This document shows, in pieces, positions 1 to 8,060 of a DNA stretch of 64,000 nucleotides. The notes under the pieces are model-generated. The model saw only the letters and a program-made list of their open reading frames with translations. It made no database searches and was not told where the DNA came from. The DNA is from CAVUWL01 sp963787415 (GTDB lineage Bacteria > Actinomycetota > Thermoleophilia > Solirubrobacterales > 70-9). Position 1 is the first letter of the stretch, and the number at the start of each line of letters is the position of its first letter. The stretch is taken from the NCBI GenBank assembly GCA_963787415.1, contig CAWBCO010000003.1, forward strand, positions 124,001-188,000, in the 5' to 3' direction. The translations under genes were made by a program, and so were the position numbers.

Positions 1-280
1 CGCCGCAGCCGAGGTAATGGTTGTCACCGGTCGGGTCCAGGACCTGATCCTCAACCCCGAGGAAACCGGCAAGATCACTGAGGTTATCGCTGAGGGTGAG
101 TACTACGGGATGCGTACCTTTGACCAGTCGCTGCTCGGATACGTGATGGAGGGCCGCATCTCTGAGGAGGTGGCTCTGGAGTATGCCTCTAGCCCCCACG
201 ACTTCAGGCTGATGCTTGCGGCAGGCGGGCAGCGGGCGAGCGGCATCGAGCAACTTCAAGCCGAGCCGGTGCGGCAATGA
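1..280 (+). CDS. pilT: PilT-like twitching ATPase, C-terminal end (5' truncated by window)
   Basis: The frame is open from the window edge (codons from base 2) and ends at the TGA at 278-280. About 93 residues remain. They carry the C-terminal signature of PilT-type retraction ATPases: a TGRVQDLI segment, then GEYYGMRTFDQSLL and a final SPHDFRLML. PilT hexamers hydrolyse ATP at the inner membrane to depolymerise type IV pili. The catalytic RecA core lies outside the window. The next gene starts inside this stop codon (ATGA overlap), so the two are probably co-translated. A second, complete PilT follows at 2774, so the operon encodes two such ATPases. The family call is firm; PilT versus PilU is not resolvable. 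Confidence 0.85.
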   Translation, partial: AAAEVMVVTGRVQDLILNPEETGKITEVIAEGEYYGMRTFDQSLLGYVMEGRISEEVALEYASSPHDFRLMLAAGGQRASGIEQLQAEPVRQ

Positions 281-951
281 GAGAGAAGCTAAACAGCAAT
301 CCGATTGCCCAGGTCGCCCTGATCGGAGTCCTGATCGCGGGGGCCGCGTTTTTCCTCCTCAAAGGAGGGGGGGGTGAAAGTAGCGCAGGTTCGGCGGCGA
401 CAACATCTTCAACGACTGCCGAAGCGAGCTCCGCCCCGACCGCTGGGAGTCCAACTGCAGCGAGCAGCTCCACCGCTGGAGGGGAAGCCTCGGCCGCTGC
501 ATCGTCGGGCGCTGCAACTCCTAGCGAATCCACGGGCGCCGTGGAAACCAGTGAAGCTCCGACAAGCGCGCTTCCGGTGTCGGTTCCCGCCCCGGCGGTG
601 CCTGCCGCGGTTGCCGCCGCCTACAAGGCACAGAAGACTGTTGTGCTGCTTGTCATTCATCCCGGCGGCATCGATGAACGGATCGTCAAGCAGACGGTTG
701 TCCTTCTAAAGCCGGTTCCAAAGCTTGCCGTATTCGTCATCCCGGCCAAGCAGATCGCGCGCTATACCGCGGTGACGGTAGGAGTCGAAGTCGATCAGGT
801 ACCGGCGCTGATCGTCATGCGCCCGCGTCGCCTCAGCGGCGGCACCCCCCAAGCATCTGTTAGCTACGGCTTCCAGACTCCTGAGAGCGTGGTGCAAGCT
901 GTCATAGATGCTTCCTCCAGGAGTCCCGAAGTCCCCTATCACCCGAATTGA
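277..951 (+). CDS. membrane-anchored thioredoxin-fold-like protein of the pilus operon
   Basis: This is a 224-residue protein. A short cytoplasmic N-terminus is followed by one hydrophobic segment (about residues 10-29) and a long Ala/Ser/Thr-rich linker (about 35-110). The last 110 residues form a compact domain. That domain has a VVLLVIHPGG beta strand and a VDQVPALIVM segment. The latter resembles the cis-proline loop of thioredoxins, but there is no CxxC pair, so any thioredoxin fold would be redox-inactive. The start overlaps the upstream PilT stop by ATGA and PilB follows 9 bases later, placing it in the pilus motor operon. I infer a structural or assembly role outside the membrane; no named family is recognised. 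Confidence 0.6.
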   Translation: MREKLNSNPIAQVALIGVLIAGAAFFLLKGGGGESSAGSAATTSSTTAEASSAPTAGSPTAASSSTAGGEASAAASSGAATPSESTGAVETSEAPTSALPVSVPAPAVPAAVAAAYKAQKTVVLLVIHPGGIDERIVKQTVVLLKPVPKLAVFVIPAKQIARYTAVTVGVEVDQVPALIVMRPRRLSGGTPQASVSYGFQTPESVVQAVIDASSRSPEVPYHPN

Positions 952-960
952 TCTGGTCGA

Positions 961-2787
961 ATGAGCTCCCACGGTTCCCAGTTTCCAAGCCACCTCCGCC
1001 CCGTCGCAGACAGCGGCGACTCGACCGCACCTTTGCTCATCGGCCCTGAGGAAGACGATACGCCGGGCCTCACGCCCCCCGTGAACCGCGGCCATTCGCG
1101 CGGGTTCACCACCGATGTCTTGATCGAACTTGGCTACGCCACTCCCGACAGGGTTGAAGCTGCGATCGAGGCGGCCCGCACAGCTGGACGGGCGCCCGAG
1201 GCACTGCTGCTGGAGCAGGGCGCAATCAACGGCGATCAACTTTCCCGGGCCTTAGCTGAGCGCTACGGCCTCGACCACCTCGATCTGTCGGTCTTCTCAG
1301 TGGACGTTGGAGCGGCCGCACTCTTTCCGGTCACCATGGCCCGTCGCTACAAAGCCGTTCCGGTCGGATATGCCGATCAGCAGACACTCCTAGTTGCAGC
1401 TGCTGACCCAGCAAATGTGCTGGCCGTTGAGGACATCCAGATCGCAACCGGCCTTGACTGTCGCATCGCGGTCGCTGCTGAAGAGGACGTCGAGGCCTTG
1501 CTCGCCAGGCTCGGCACGCTACAAAGCGCCGCCGCCGAGGCGATTCTCGAAGAAGAGGACGAGGAGGGTAGCGATGAGCAGGAGGGGGGGGCGCACGACC
1601 TTGCTGAGGCCGGCGAACTGCAGGCCGACGCTACGGACGCCCCGGTGATCAAGCTCGTCTACAGCGTCCTTGCCCAGGCTGTTGGAGAGGGCGCCTCCGA
1701 TATCCACCTGGAGCCTTCTCAGTCGGAGTTGCGTATCCGGTTCAGGGTCGATGGAGTTCTGAAGGAGGCTGCGCACGTACCGAAACGGATGATCGGTGCG
1801 GTTATTTCGCGCCTCAAGATTATGAGCGAGCTAGATATCGCTGAGAAGAGGGTGCCCCAGGACGGCCGGGTTAGCATTGTGGTGGAGGAGCGCCGGATCG
1901 ATTTGCGGATCACAACTCTGCCGACCCAGCGGGGCGAGGGGGCGACGATTCGTATCCTCGACGAAGGCAATGCGCAGCGCTCACTCGACGATCTTGGCAT
2001 GGATGGTTCCGCACGGGCGCGCTTTGAGGATGCCTTCGCGCGTGCTTACGGTGCGGTTTTGGTGACCGGACCGACTGGCTCGGGCAAGTCGACCACCCTC
2101 TACGCGGCACTTCAGGCGCTGAATCAGGTCGAGAGAAAGATCATCACGATCGAGGACCCTGTCGAGTACCGACTCGACGGCGTCAACCAGATGAACGTCA
2201 ATCGCAAGGCCGGCCTTGATTTCGCCACCGGACTACGGTCAATACTTCGCGCCGACCCCGACGTAGTGATGGTTGGTGAGATCCGCGACGCCGAGACGGC
2301 GCGGATTGCAATCGAGGCCGCACTCACCGGCCACATGATGCTCAGCACCCTACATACGAACGACGCTCCCGGAGCCATCGCGAGGCTGACTGAGATGGGA
2401 ATTGAGACCTTCCTCACCGCCTCTGCACTTGACTGCGTCGTCGCCCAGCGTTTGGCCCGCAAGCTTTGTCCCCACTGCAAGAGGCGAGCGATCATTCCCG
2501 CGGCGGCATTGTTGGAGGCAGGAATCGGCGTAGCAGCTGACATCGAGGCCTATGAGCCAGTTGGATGTGCGCGCTGCGGACACGACGGCTACCGTGGCAG
2601 GGTCGGTGTTTACTCAGTGATGAGCCTTAGTGAGAGGCTGAAAGAGATGACTGTGACTCGCTCCTCGGAGCCCGATATTGCCACCGTTGCGCGCAAGGAG
2701 GGGATGCTCACCCTACGTGAGGATGGAATCGTCAAGGTGCGTGTCGGTACGACGAGTCTCGAGGAGGTACTCCGTGTCACAGCCTGA
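961..2787 (+). CDS. pilB: PilB/GspE-type pilus extension ATPase
   Basis: This 608-residue AAA+ ATPase powers type IV pilus polymerisation from the cytoplasmic face of the inner membrane. An N-terminal MshEN/GspE-N domain lies at about residues 50-180. An acidic Glu/Asp linker follows at about 195-220, then the N2 domain, then the RecA core with Walker A GPTGSGKST near residue 370. An Asp box (IEDPVEYRLDG) and Walker B (VVMVGEIRDAETA) follow. A zinc-binding subdomain has CPHC near 502 and CARCGHDGY near 538, as in full-length GspE/PilB proteins. The length is normal for the family. It overlaps the start of the downstream PilT gene. Confidence 0.95.
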   Translation: MSSHGSQFPSHLRPVADSGDSTAPLLIGPEEDDTPGLTPPVNRGHSRGFTTDVLIELGYATPDRVEAAIEAARTAGRAPEALLLEQGAINGDQLSRALAERYGLDHLDLSVFSVDVGAAALFPVTMARRYKAVPVGYADQQTLLVAAADPANVLAVEDIQIATGLDCRIAVAAEEDVEALLARLGTLQSAAAEAILEEEDEEGSDEQEGGAHDLAEAGELQADATDAPVIKLVYSVLAQAVGEGASDIHLEPSQSELRIRFRVDGVLKEAAHVPKRMIGAVISRLKIMSELDIAEKRVPQDGRVSIVVEERRIDLRITTLPTQRGEGATIRILDEGNAQRSLDDLGMDGSARARFEDAFARAYGAVLVTGPTGSGKSTTLYAALQALNQVERKIITIEDPVEYRLDGVNQMNVNRKAGLDFATGLRSILRADPDVVMVGEIRDAETARIAIEAALTGHMMLSTLHTNDAPGAIARLTEMGIETFLTASALDCVVAQRLARKLCPHCKRRAIIPAAALLEAGIGVAADIEAYEPVGCARCGHDGYRGRVGVYSVMSLSERLKEMTVTRSSEPDIATVARKEGMLTLREDGIVKVRVGTTSLEEVLRVTA

Positions 2788-3931
2788 GTTCGATTTCGCC
2801 GAGGTACTGCGCCAGATGGTGGAGGCGCGGGCTTCTGACGTTCACCTGACTGCCGGATTTCCTCCGGCCATCCGAGACAAGGGCAAGATCATTCCCATGG
2901 AGGGATTCCCTGTGCTGGGTGGGCAGGAGACCCGGGAGGTCGTCTACGGCATCCTCAACGATGAGCAGCGCAAACGGTTCGAGAACAACAAGCAGCTTGA
3001 TTTTGCCTACGCGATACCAGGAGTCGCGCGCTTTCGCGTTAACTGCTTCTTCCAGCGCGGGTCGGTGAGCGCCGCCTTCCGCCTGGTGCCACAAGATATT
3101 CCCGGCCTCGACACGCTTGGCGTACCGCAGGTATTGCGTGAACTGACCAAAAAACCACGCGGTTTCGTCCTCGTCACGGGTCCGACCGGTTCGGGCAAGT
3201 CGACGACCCTGGCGGCGATGGTTGATGTGATCAACGCTGAGAATCAGGATCACATCCTCACGATTGAGGATCCGATTGAGTTCCTTCACGCCCACAAACG
3301 CTCAATCGTCAACCAGCGCGAGATCGGCTCCGATGCGCCAGACTTCGCCCTCGGCCTTCGTGCGGCGCTGCGCGAGGACCCCGACGTTATTTTGGTCGGC
3401 GAGATGCGAGACCTCGAGACGATCTCCACAGCGCTGACCGCTGCTGAGACCGGCCACCTGGTTTTCGCCACCCTTCACACCCAGTCCACCGCACAAACGG
3501 TGGACCGCATAATCGACGTCTTTCCGCCCTCCCAGCAGGACCAGGTGCGAACCCAGCTATCGATCGCCTTGCAGGGGATTGTCACCCAACAGCTGCTGCC
3601 GACTGCCGACGGCAGGGCTAGGGTCGTCGCCTGTGAGGTGTTGATTCCAACGCCGGCTGTTCGCAACCTGATCAGGGAGGGCAAAACCCATCAGATTTAC
3701 GCAGCGATTCAGACCTCCGGTGCGGTCGGGATGCAGACGATGGATGCTGACCTTGCCCGCCTAGTCCGCGCCGGAAGGATCACGCGCGAGCTCGCCGAGC
3801 AGCGTGCCTCCGTTCCAGAGGAGCTGAGGCGATTGCTCTTTGGAACCCCGAGCTCGATGCCCGGCAACGGCTTGTCTGGGGAAAACGCACCGCCCCCTCC
3901 GGTGGCGCCCGTCTACACGACGGGGGGTTAG
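2774..3931 (+). CDS. pilT: PilT-type pilus retraction ATPase
   Basis: The product is 385 residues if it starts at the GTG at 2774, which follows a GAGGAG Shine-Dalgarno about 6 bases upstream. An upstream in-frame ATG only adds translated pilB sequence. The protein begins with the PilT-specific segment ASDVHLTAG. Walker A GPTGSGKST lies near residue 137, followed by an Asp box (LTIEDPIEF), Walker B (VILVGEMRD), a His box (LHTQSTAQTVDRIIDVFP) and the C-terminal GKTHQIYAAIQT. It drives pilus retraction and twitching. The C-terminus adds a Pro/Gly-rich tail. The gene lies between pilB and pilC, so all three motor components are co-expressed. Confidence 0.93.
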   Translation: MSQPEFDFAEVLRQMVEARASDVHLTAGFPPAIRDKGKIIPMEGFPVLGGQETREVVYGILNDEQRKRFENNKQLDFAYAIPGVARFRVNCFFQRGSVSAAFRLVPQDIPGLDTLGVPQVLRELTKKPRGFVLVTGPTGSGKSTTLAAMVDVINAENQDHILTIEDPIEFLHAHKRSIVNQREIGSDAPDFALGLRAALREDPDVILVGEMRDLETISTALTAAETGHLVFATLHTQSTAQTVDRIIDVFPPSQQDQVRTQLSIALQGIVTQQLLPTADGRARVVACEVLIPTPAVRNLIREGKTHQIYAAIQTSGAVGMQTMDADLARLVRAGRITRELAEQRASVPEELRRLLFGTPSSMPGNGLSGENAPPPPVAPVYTTGG

Positions 3932-5185
3932 GTGGAGATGGCTAACGGTGCCAGCACTTTTGCCTTCCGCGCCATGGATCTCTCTGGCGTCGCCTCTACC
4001 GGGGAGCTCGTGGCCGAATCGAAGGCCCATGTCTCCGATCAACTTCGACAGCGCGGGCTCATCGTCCTCGATGTCTCCGAGAAGCACGAGGCGTTCAAGA
4101 TCGAGGACCTCTTCAAACGCTGGCAAGGGGTGGACATGCGAGAACTCGCGATCTTCTCGCGGCAGTTCGCCACCCTCGTCGCCTCAGGTATGCCGATGCT
4201 GCGCACTCTGCAAACCCTGCAGGATCAGACCCAGGACGAGATGATTCGCGAAGCGGTTGTCGGCCTCCGAGAGGACGTTGAGGCGGGCAGTTCCCTATGG
4301 CAGGCGATGGAGCGCTATCCAAAGGTATTCGATCGCCTGTTTCGGGCGATGGTTCGTGCCGGCGAGCAGTCTGGCCGGTTGGAAGAAGCCCTGGAGCGGG
4401 TCGCCTTTCAGGTCGAGAAATCCGATGCTCTACGCCGCCAGGTTAAATCAGCGATGATTTATCCCACCATAGTATTTGGCGTCGCCCTGATCGTCTTGGT
4501 TGCAATTACCATCTTCGTAATCCCTGTATTCGTCAAGATTTTCAAGGAACTCGCCGCCGAACACCCCTTGGAAGCCGCGGGGCTGCCGCTCCCGACGCAG
4601 ATCTGCGTCAATGTGTCCAATGCGCTTACCGGCTACTGGTACATCATTATTCCCGGCCTGGCTCTCACCGTCTTCTTCTTCATTAAGTGGAAGAAGACTG
4701 ATCGCGGCCATGAAATGTGGGATAAGTTCAAACTGAAGCTCCCGTTTAAGCTTGGTGATGTTGTCCAAAAGATCGCCCTTGCGCGCTGGTCACGGACCTT
4801 CGCGGGCTCTGTGTCCTCCGGAGTGCCGATGCTGCAATCGATCAAACTCACCGGCGATACGGCCGGCAATGTTGTCATCGAGCGCTCGATGCAGGACGTT
4901 TATGACTCGGTCAAACGCGGCGGCTCGGTTGCCGATCCGATCCAGCGTCATCCGATCTTCCCGCCGATGGTAGGCCACATGGTCTCAGTAGGCGAGGAGA
5001 GCGGTCAACTGGAGCACATGCTGAGTAAAATCGCCGATTTCTACGAGGCGGAGGTCGACGCGAAGGTCAAAGGCCTGACCTCGCTGATCGAGCCGCTAAT
5101 GATCGTCTTCGTCGGCGGCGTCGTTGGTTTCATCGTAATCTCGATGTATCTGCCGCTGTTTAGCATCTACGAACATATTCGCTGA
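3932..5185 (+). CDS. pilC: PilC inner-membrane platform protein
   Basis: This protein of about 417 residues has two repeated T2SSF domains, roughly 70-190 and 275-400. Each contains the family hallmark in the form FSRQFATLVASGMPMLRTL and ARWSRTFAGSVSSGVPML. Three strongly hydrophobic stretches lie near 170-195, 230-250 and 380-405. PilC is the inner-membrane platform that couples the PilB and PilT motors to pilin insertion. Translation can begin at the GTG immediately after the pilT stop (3932) or the ATG at 3938. Both are compatible with tight coupling to pilT. The C-terminal IEPLMIVFVGGVVGFIVISMYLP motif region is intact. Confidence 0.94.
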   Translation: MEMANGASTFAFRAMDLSGVASTGELVAESKAHVSDQLRQRGLIVLDVSEKHEAFKIEDLFKRWQGVDMRELAIFSRQFATLVASGMPMLRTLQTLQDQTQDEMIREAVVGLREDVEAGSSLWQAMERYPKVFDRLFRAMVRAGEQSGRLEEALERVAFQVEKSDALRRQVKSAMIYPTIVFGVALIVLVAITIFVIPVFVKIFKELAAEHPLEAAGLPLPTQICVNVSNALTGYWYIIIPGLALTVFFFIKWKKTDRGHEMWDKFKLKLPFKLGDVVQKIALARWSRTFAGSVSSGVPMLQSIKLTGDTAGNVVIERSMQDVYDSVKRGGSVADPIQRHPIFPPMVGHMVSVGEESGQLEHMLSKIADFYEAEVDAKVKGLTSLIEPLMIVFVGGVVGFIVISMYLPLFSIYEHIR

Positions 5186-5223
5186 TCACAGGTACCTGGG
5201 TGAGCCTGGTCGTTTGGCCGAAA

Positions 5224-5293
5224 AGGGGTCGAGCCGCTCCAAGCGAGGTAGCGCAGGGCCATTCGCCTAGGCTCTGCGGCTGACCTCCGACCC
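5224..5293 (+). terminator. long imperfect hairpin after pilC
   Basis: The outer arms AGGGGTC (5224-5230) and GACCCCT (5287-5293) are complementary. The interior also pairs: GAGGT with ACCTC, and CGCAG with CTGCG. The structure starts about 38 bases after the pilC stop. It has no T-tract. A Rho-independent-like terminator or transcript-stabilising element separating pilTBC from the pilin leader is the simplest reading; that role is inferred. Confidence 0.5.
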
Positions 5294-5654
5294 CTATCCC
5301 GATCGGCTCCAAGCGCTCCTCACCCCGGCGTACCCCCGGTTCACGGCGGACCAAAAAGCGATAATTCAGCGCAACCTTCACCCAGGCGAGCCGAATGTAG
5401 TGCGGTTTGCCGCCGTGACTGAGGCCAATTGTCAGTGAGCACTCGCAGTACGCCACCGCACAACTCTTGGACGTTCGTATGGCCCTTGGCGAGTTGGAGC
5501 CTTGCTCGTATCCCAGATTTACAATTTTAGGGTGAAAGGGCTCAATTTCTTGGCGCTAAAACAGGGAAAAGTCGGTCAGTTTTTAAAATGGGCGAAAGGC
5601 GTTAAAGACGGGATTTCGACGGTCGATGACTTGGGTGTAATGAATCTGCCAGCG
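5294..5654. other. gene-free upstream region of pilA
   Basis: No convincing gene is present. The one plus-strand open frame (5502-5843) runs through the riboswitch and out of frame into pilA, and has no recognisable protein features. The base composition is noticeably more AT-rich than the flanking genes, especially around 5510-5620. A promoter for the riboswitch-pilA transcript is expected here, but I could not assign -35/-10 boxes with confidence. Confidence 0.5.
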
Positions 5655-5742
5655 CCCTGGTTCAAGAGGCAAACCTACCGTGAGGTTGGGATGCGAGGCT
5701 TTCCGGGCTCCCAGCTAGGAGCCCGGATGGCTACCACCGGGG
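5655..5742 (+). promoter_or_regulatory. class I cyclic-di-GMP riboswitch (GEMM-I) upstream of pilA
   Basis: This segment matches the GEMM-I consensus in order. P1 strands CCCTGGT (5655-5661) and ACCGGGG (5736-5742) pair. GGCAAACC at 5668 is followed by a P2 hairpin capped by a GTGA tetraloop (ACC-GTGA-GGT). TGGGATGCGAGGC corresponds to the consensus GGGACGCAAAGCC. A strong P3 hairpin follows, built from CCGGGCTCC and GGAGCCCGG, and then GGCTACC, which corresponds to the conserved GGUUACC side. It ends 69 bases before the pilA ATG, so it should sense c-di-GMP and control pilin expression. Riboswitches of this class upstream of pilin genes are known in other phyla. Assignment is by eye; no covariance score was computed. 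Confidence 0.82.
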
Positions 5743-5811
5743 TCAACGGACACCACGTGGCTGTAAGCGACGGGGCTCTGGCGCAAACGATAGGACCATT
5801 GGAGGTACCTA

Positions 5812-6261
5812 ATGTTTCTCCAGACTCTCCGAGCAAAGATTAGTGCTCGGCTCAAGGGCGAGGCCGGCTTTACGCTGATTGAGCTCCTCGTTGTGATGCT
5901 GATCATGGGAATCCTGGCGGCGATCGCGTTGCCGGCGTTCTTCAATCAGCGCGAAAAGGCCGGTGACGCAAAGGCGAAGTCCTACACCAACGACGCCGAG
6001 GTCGCGATCGAGACGTGCTCGACCGAAAACGGTGGGAGTTTCGTAAAATGTGGTGCCCCAGAACTCATAGCAATCGAACCGACGTTGGGCAGCGCGACCA
6101 ACCTCGAAGTTCCGGTGCACACGGCTAACGAATTCGAAGTGAAAACCGAATCAAGCACTGGCCGCAAATTTGGGATTAAAAATGTCAATGGCGTGACTAC
6201 CTATCCATGCTCTGCGGTAGGTGGTGGTTGTCCGGCCGGATTAAGCTGGGCCAACGGCTAG
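5812..6261 (+). CDS. pilA: type IV major pilin, copy 1
   Basis: This 149-residue prepilin starts at an ATG preceded by GGAGGT. A 17-residue leader ends in the cleavage and methylation motif G|FTLIE, followed by the hydrophobic alpha-1 segment LLVVMLIMGILAAIALPAFF. The globular part has four cysteines: two in the segment CSTENGGSFVKC and two near the end (YPC and GGC). These could form two disulfides. The riboswitch at 5655-5742 lies in its leader. An inverted second copy lies at 13253-13708. The two proteins are almost identical except around residues 71-85. A strong hairpin follows the stop. Confidence 0.95.
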   Translation: MFLQTLRAKISARLKGEAGFTLIELLVVMLIMGILAAIALPAFFNQREKAGDAKAKSYTNDAEVAIETCSTENGGSFVKCGAPELIAIEPTLGSATNLEVPVHTANEFEVKTESSTGRKFGIKNVNGVTTYPCSAVGGGCPAGLSWANG

Positions 6262-6319
6262 TAGCACCCAATAAAATGTCGCTTTGTCAACATCTGGCAT
6301 AGCGGCAAACTCGAGATTC

Positions 6320-6352
6320 GCAGAGGGGCGGGCCTGGTGTCCGCCCCTCTGC
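6320..6352 (+). terminator. hairpin terminator after pilA copy 1
   Basis: A perfect 12-bp stem GCAGAGGGGCGG / CCGCCCCTCTGC with a 9-base loop lies 58 bases after the pilA stop. There is no T-run, so this could also be a Rho-assisted or stabilising structure. Its position supports pilA as a monocistronic unit. Confidence 0.7.
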
Positions 6353-6668
6353 ATCGAGTCTGATCGAGTACGTAGAGTAATGGGTGTGCGAAGGAGAACC
6401 TGCAGAGACTTCCGCGCACTAGGCTGACGTGGGGAGCAGGAGTTCCTGATCCTTTGAGCCGGGTGGCGCCTCCACTTAGCTTTGCAGACACGGTAGTCAG
6501 CTCCCGCAGTTGGCAGGTGGCTTGCTCGATCCTTCATTGCCGCTTTTCCAAAGCAGAGGCGAGGTCCAGGCGCCGAGAGTCAGTCGCAGAGGACTTGTCG
6601 GACCTTGGAATTGCTGGGCTCGGATGGGTGGCGTCTCAGCTGGTGGATGCCATTGTGGCCTGCCCCCA
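6353..6668. other. gene-free stretch between pilA and the IS block
   Basis: I see no supported gene. The open frame that starts at 6454 crosses the IS and reads its antisense-phase sequence; it has no domain-like features. Sequence near 6640-6670 may be the left end of the first IS3-family element. Confidence 0.4.
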
Positions 6669-7918
6669 TGAGATCGGTCCGACCCTTGTGAGAGTCATTC
6701 CCGCCCGCGACAATGGGCAAAGGAGGACCGACACAAGTGAAGAGGCGCAGACACACGCCCGAGCAGATCATCCGCAAGCTCAGAGAGGCAGAACAGATGC
6801 TCTCGGAGGGAAAGACGATGGGCGAAGCAGCAAAGACCCTGGGGATCGCCGAGCAGACCCTGCACCGCTGGCGCAACACCTACGGCGGGATGAAGAAGGC
6901 CCAAGACGTGAAGCGACTCAAAGAGCTCGAGAAGGAGAACTCCCAGCTAAAGCGCCTGGTCGCCGACAAGGAGCTGGAAGTACTCGCCTTCAAGGAGATT
7001 TCGAAGGGAAAATTCTAAGCCCGGCCCGAGGCGCCAAGCCGTCTGCATGTTGCAGGATCGGCTCGGCCTCTCCGAGCGTCGGGCGTGCCGGATCACCGGC
7101 CAAACCCGCTCCACCCAACGCCACCTCCCCCAGGTGGCCCCAGACGATCAGGCTCTACGCAAACGCCTCCGAGAACTCTCTGCCAAGCGTCCCCGCTGGG
7201 GTTACCGCCGCGCCCACGCCCATCTTCTGACCGAGGGATGGTCGCTGAACCGAAAGCGGGTGGCAAGGATCTGGCGCGAGGAGGGCCTGCGGGTGCCTGC
7301 CAAGGCCAAGAAGCGCCGCAGGATCGGTAACTCAACGGTTCCCGCCAACCGCCTCAGCGCCCAGTACCCAAACCACGTCTGGGCGCTTGACTTCCAACAC
7401 GACGCAAGCAGCGATGGCCGTGAGCTGAAGTTCCTAAACGTCGTCGATGAGTTCACCCGCGAGGCCTTGGCGATCGAGGTCGATCGCACGATCAACGCCG
7501 ATCAGACAGTCGCTGTGCTTGAGCGCCTGGCAAAAGAGCGCGGCGTCCCCGCCAACATCCGTGCCGACAACGGTCCTGAGCTGACCGCCGCGGTGCTACG
7601 CGAATGGTGTCGGCTTGGATCCACCGGTACCGCCTATATCGAGCCCGGCTCGCCCTGGCAGAACCCCTACGTGGAGTCCTTTAACTCCCGGCTTCGCGAC
7701 GAGCTCCTAGACGTTGAGGTCTTCACCTCCCTGGTCGAGGCACAGGTCCTTGCCGCGGACTGGCGAGATGACTACAACGCCAACCACCCACACTCAGCGC
7801 TGGGGATGATGTCGCCCGAGCGCTTCGCCGCCTCACTACATTCGCCCTCCGGGCTCACTACGCGAGGCGGCGAGCAGGGATACTCCGTGAAGACAAACCC
7901 CGAACTCTCATGCGGGGT
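6669..7918 (+). mobile_element. IS3-family insertion sequence, element 1
   Basis: This element carries an IS3-type OrfA and OrfB, reading left to right. The boundaries are approximate. A weakly conserved inverted repeat can be proposed between TGAGATCGGTCCGACCC near 6668 and the sequence just before 7918, but it is imperfect. No target-site duplication was identified. The right end abuts element 2 directly: OrfB has no stop before the junction. Either element 2 inserted at the tip of element 1 or the two were fused by a rearrangement. Confidence 0.7.
6737..7018 (+). CDS. IS3-family transposase OrfA (element 1)
   Basis: This small DNA-binding protein is the first product of an IS3-family element. 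It starts KRRRHTPEQIIRKLREAE and has a helix-turn-helix (TMGEAAKTLGIAEQTLHRW). A C-terminal leucine-rich coiled coil (LKELEKENSQLKRLVADKE) follows. The GTG at 6737 is favoured because AAAGGAGG ends about 10 bases upstream; an ATG at 6713 would add eight residues. OrfB lies in a different frame just downstream and is probably produced by frameshifting or re-initiation. Confidence 0.85.
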   Translation: MKRRRHTPEQIIRKLREAEQMLSEGKTMGEAAKTLGIAEQTLHRWRNTYGGMKKAQDVKRLKELEKENSQLKRLVADKELEVLAFKEISKGKF

Positions 7919-8060
7919 TGATCTAACCCCCGCAGACTGGGCCACGATGCATGAGACTCCAGCCCTACCGAAGGAGTCCAATGCCCAGGCAGTACCCCCC
8001 GGAGTTCCGCGAGCGAATCATCGCCCTGGCGAGGTCGGGAAGGTCCGTCTCAGGGCTTAG
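7047..8060 (+). CDS. IS3-family transposase OrfB integrase (element 1), run-on C-terminus
   Basis: This is an rve/DDE integrase. An HTH_21 region (YRRAHAHLLTEGWSLNRKRVARIW) is followed by a catalytic core. The visible acidic residues are VWALDFQHD, IRADNGPE and WQNPYVESFNSRLRDE. The frame is open upstream to about 7000 (KPGPRRQAV), so the true start may be by frameshift from OrfA. After PHSALGMMSPERFAA the family normally ends within some 30 residues. Here the frame reads through the junction into element 2 and overlaps its OrfA, so the last 45 or so residues are not native. The catalytic core is intact; activity is uncertain. Confidence 0.82.
   Translation: MLQDRLGLSERRACRITGQTRSTQRHLPQVAPDDQALRKRLRELSAKRPRWGYRRAHAHLLTEGWSLNRKRVARIWREEGLRVPAKAKKRRRIGNSTVPANRLSAQYPNHVWALDFQHDASSDGRELKFLNVVDEFTREALAIEVDRTINADQTVAVLERLAKERGVPANIRADNGPELTAAVLREWCRLGSTGTAYIEPGSPWQNPYVESFNSRLRDELLDVEVFTSLVEAQVLAADWRDDYNANHPHSALGMMSPERFAASLHSPSGLTTRGGEQGYSVKTNPELSCGVDLTPADWATMHETPALPKESNAQAVPPGVPRANHRPGEVGKVRLRA

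Noticed and set aside
5480..5515. Sigma-54-like promoter before pilA
   Set aside because: GG and GC elements can be picked out, but their spacing is wrong and actinobacteria generally lack sigma-54.
5502..5843. Small plus-strand open frame before pilA
   Set aside because: It overlaps the whole riboswitch and reads into pilA out of frame. There is no Shine-Dalgarno and no protein signature.
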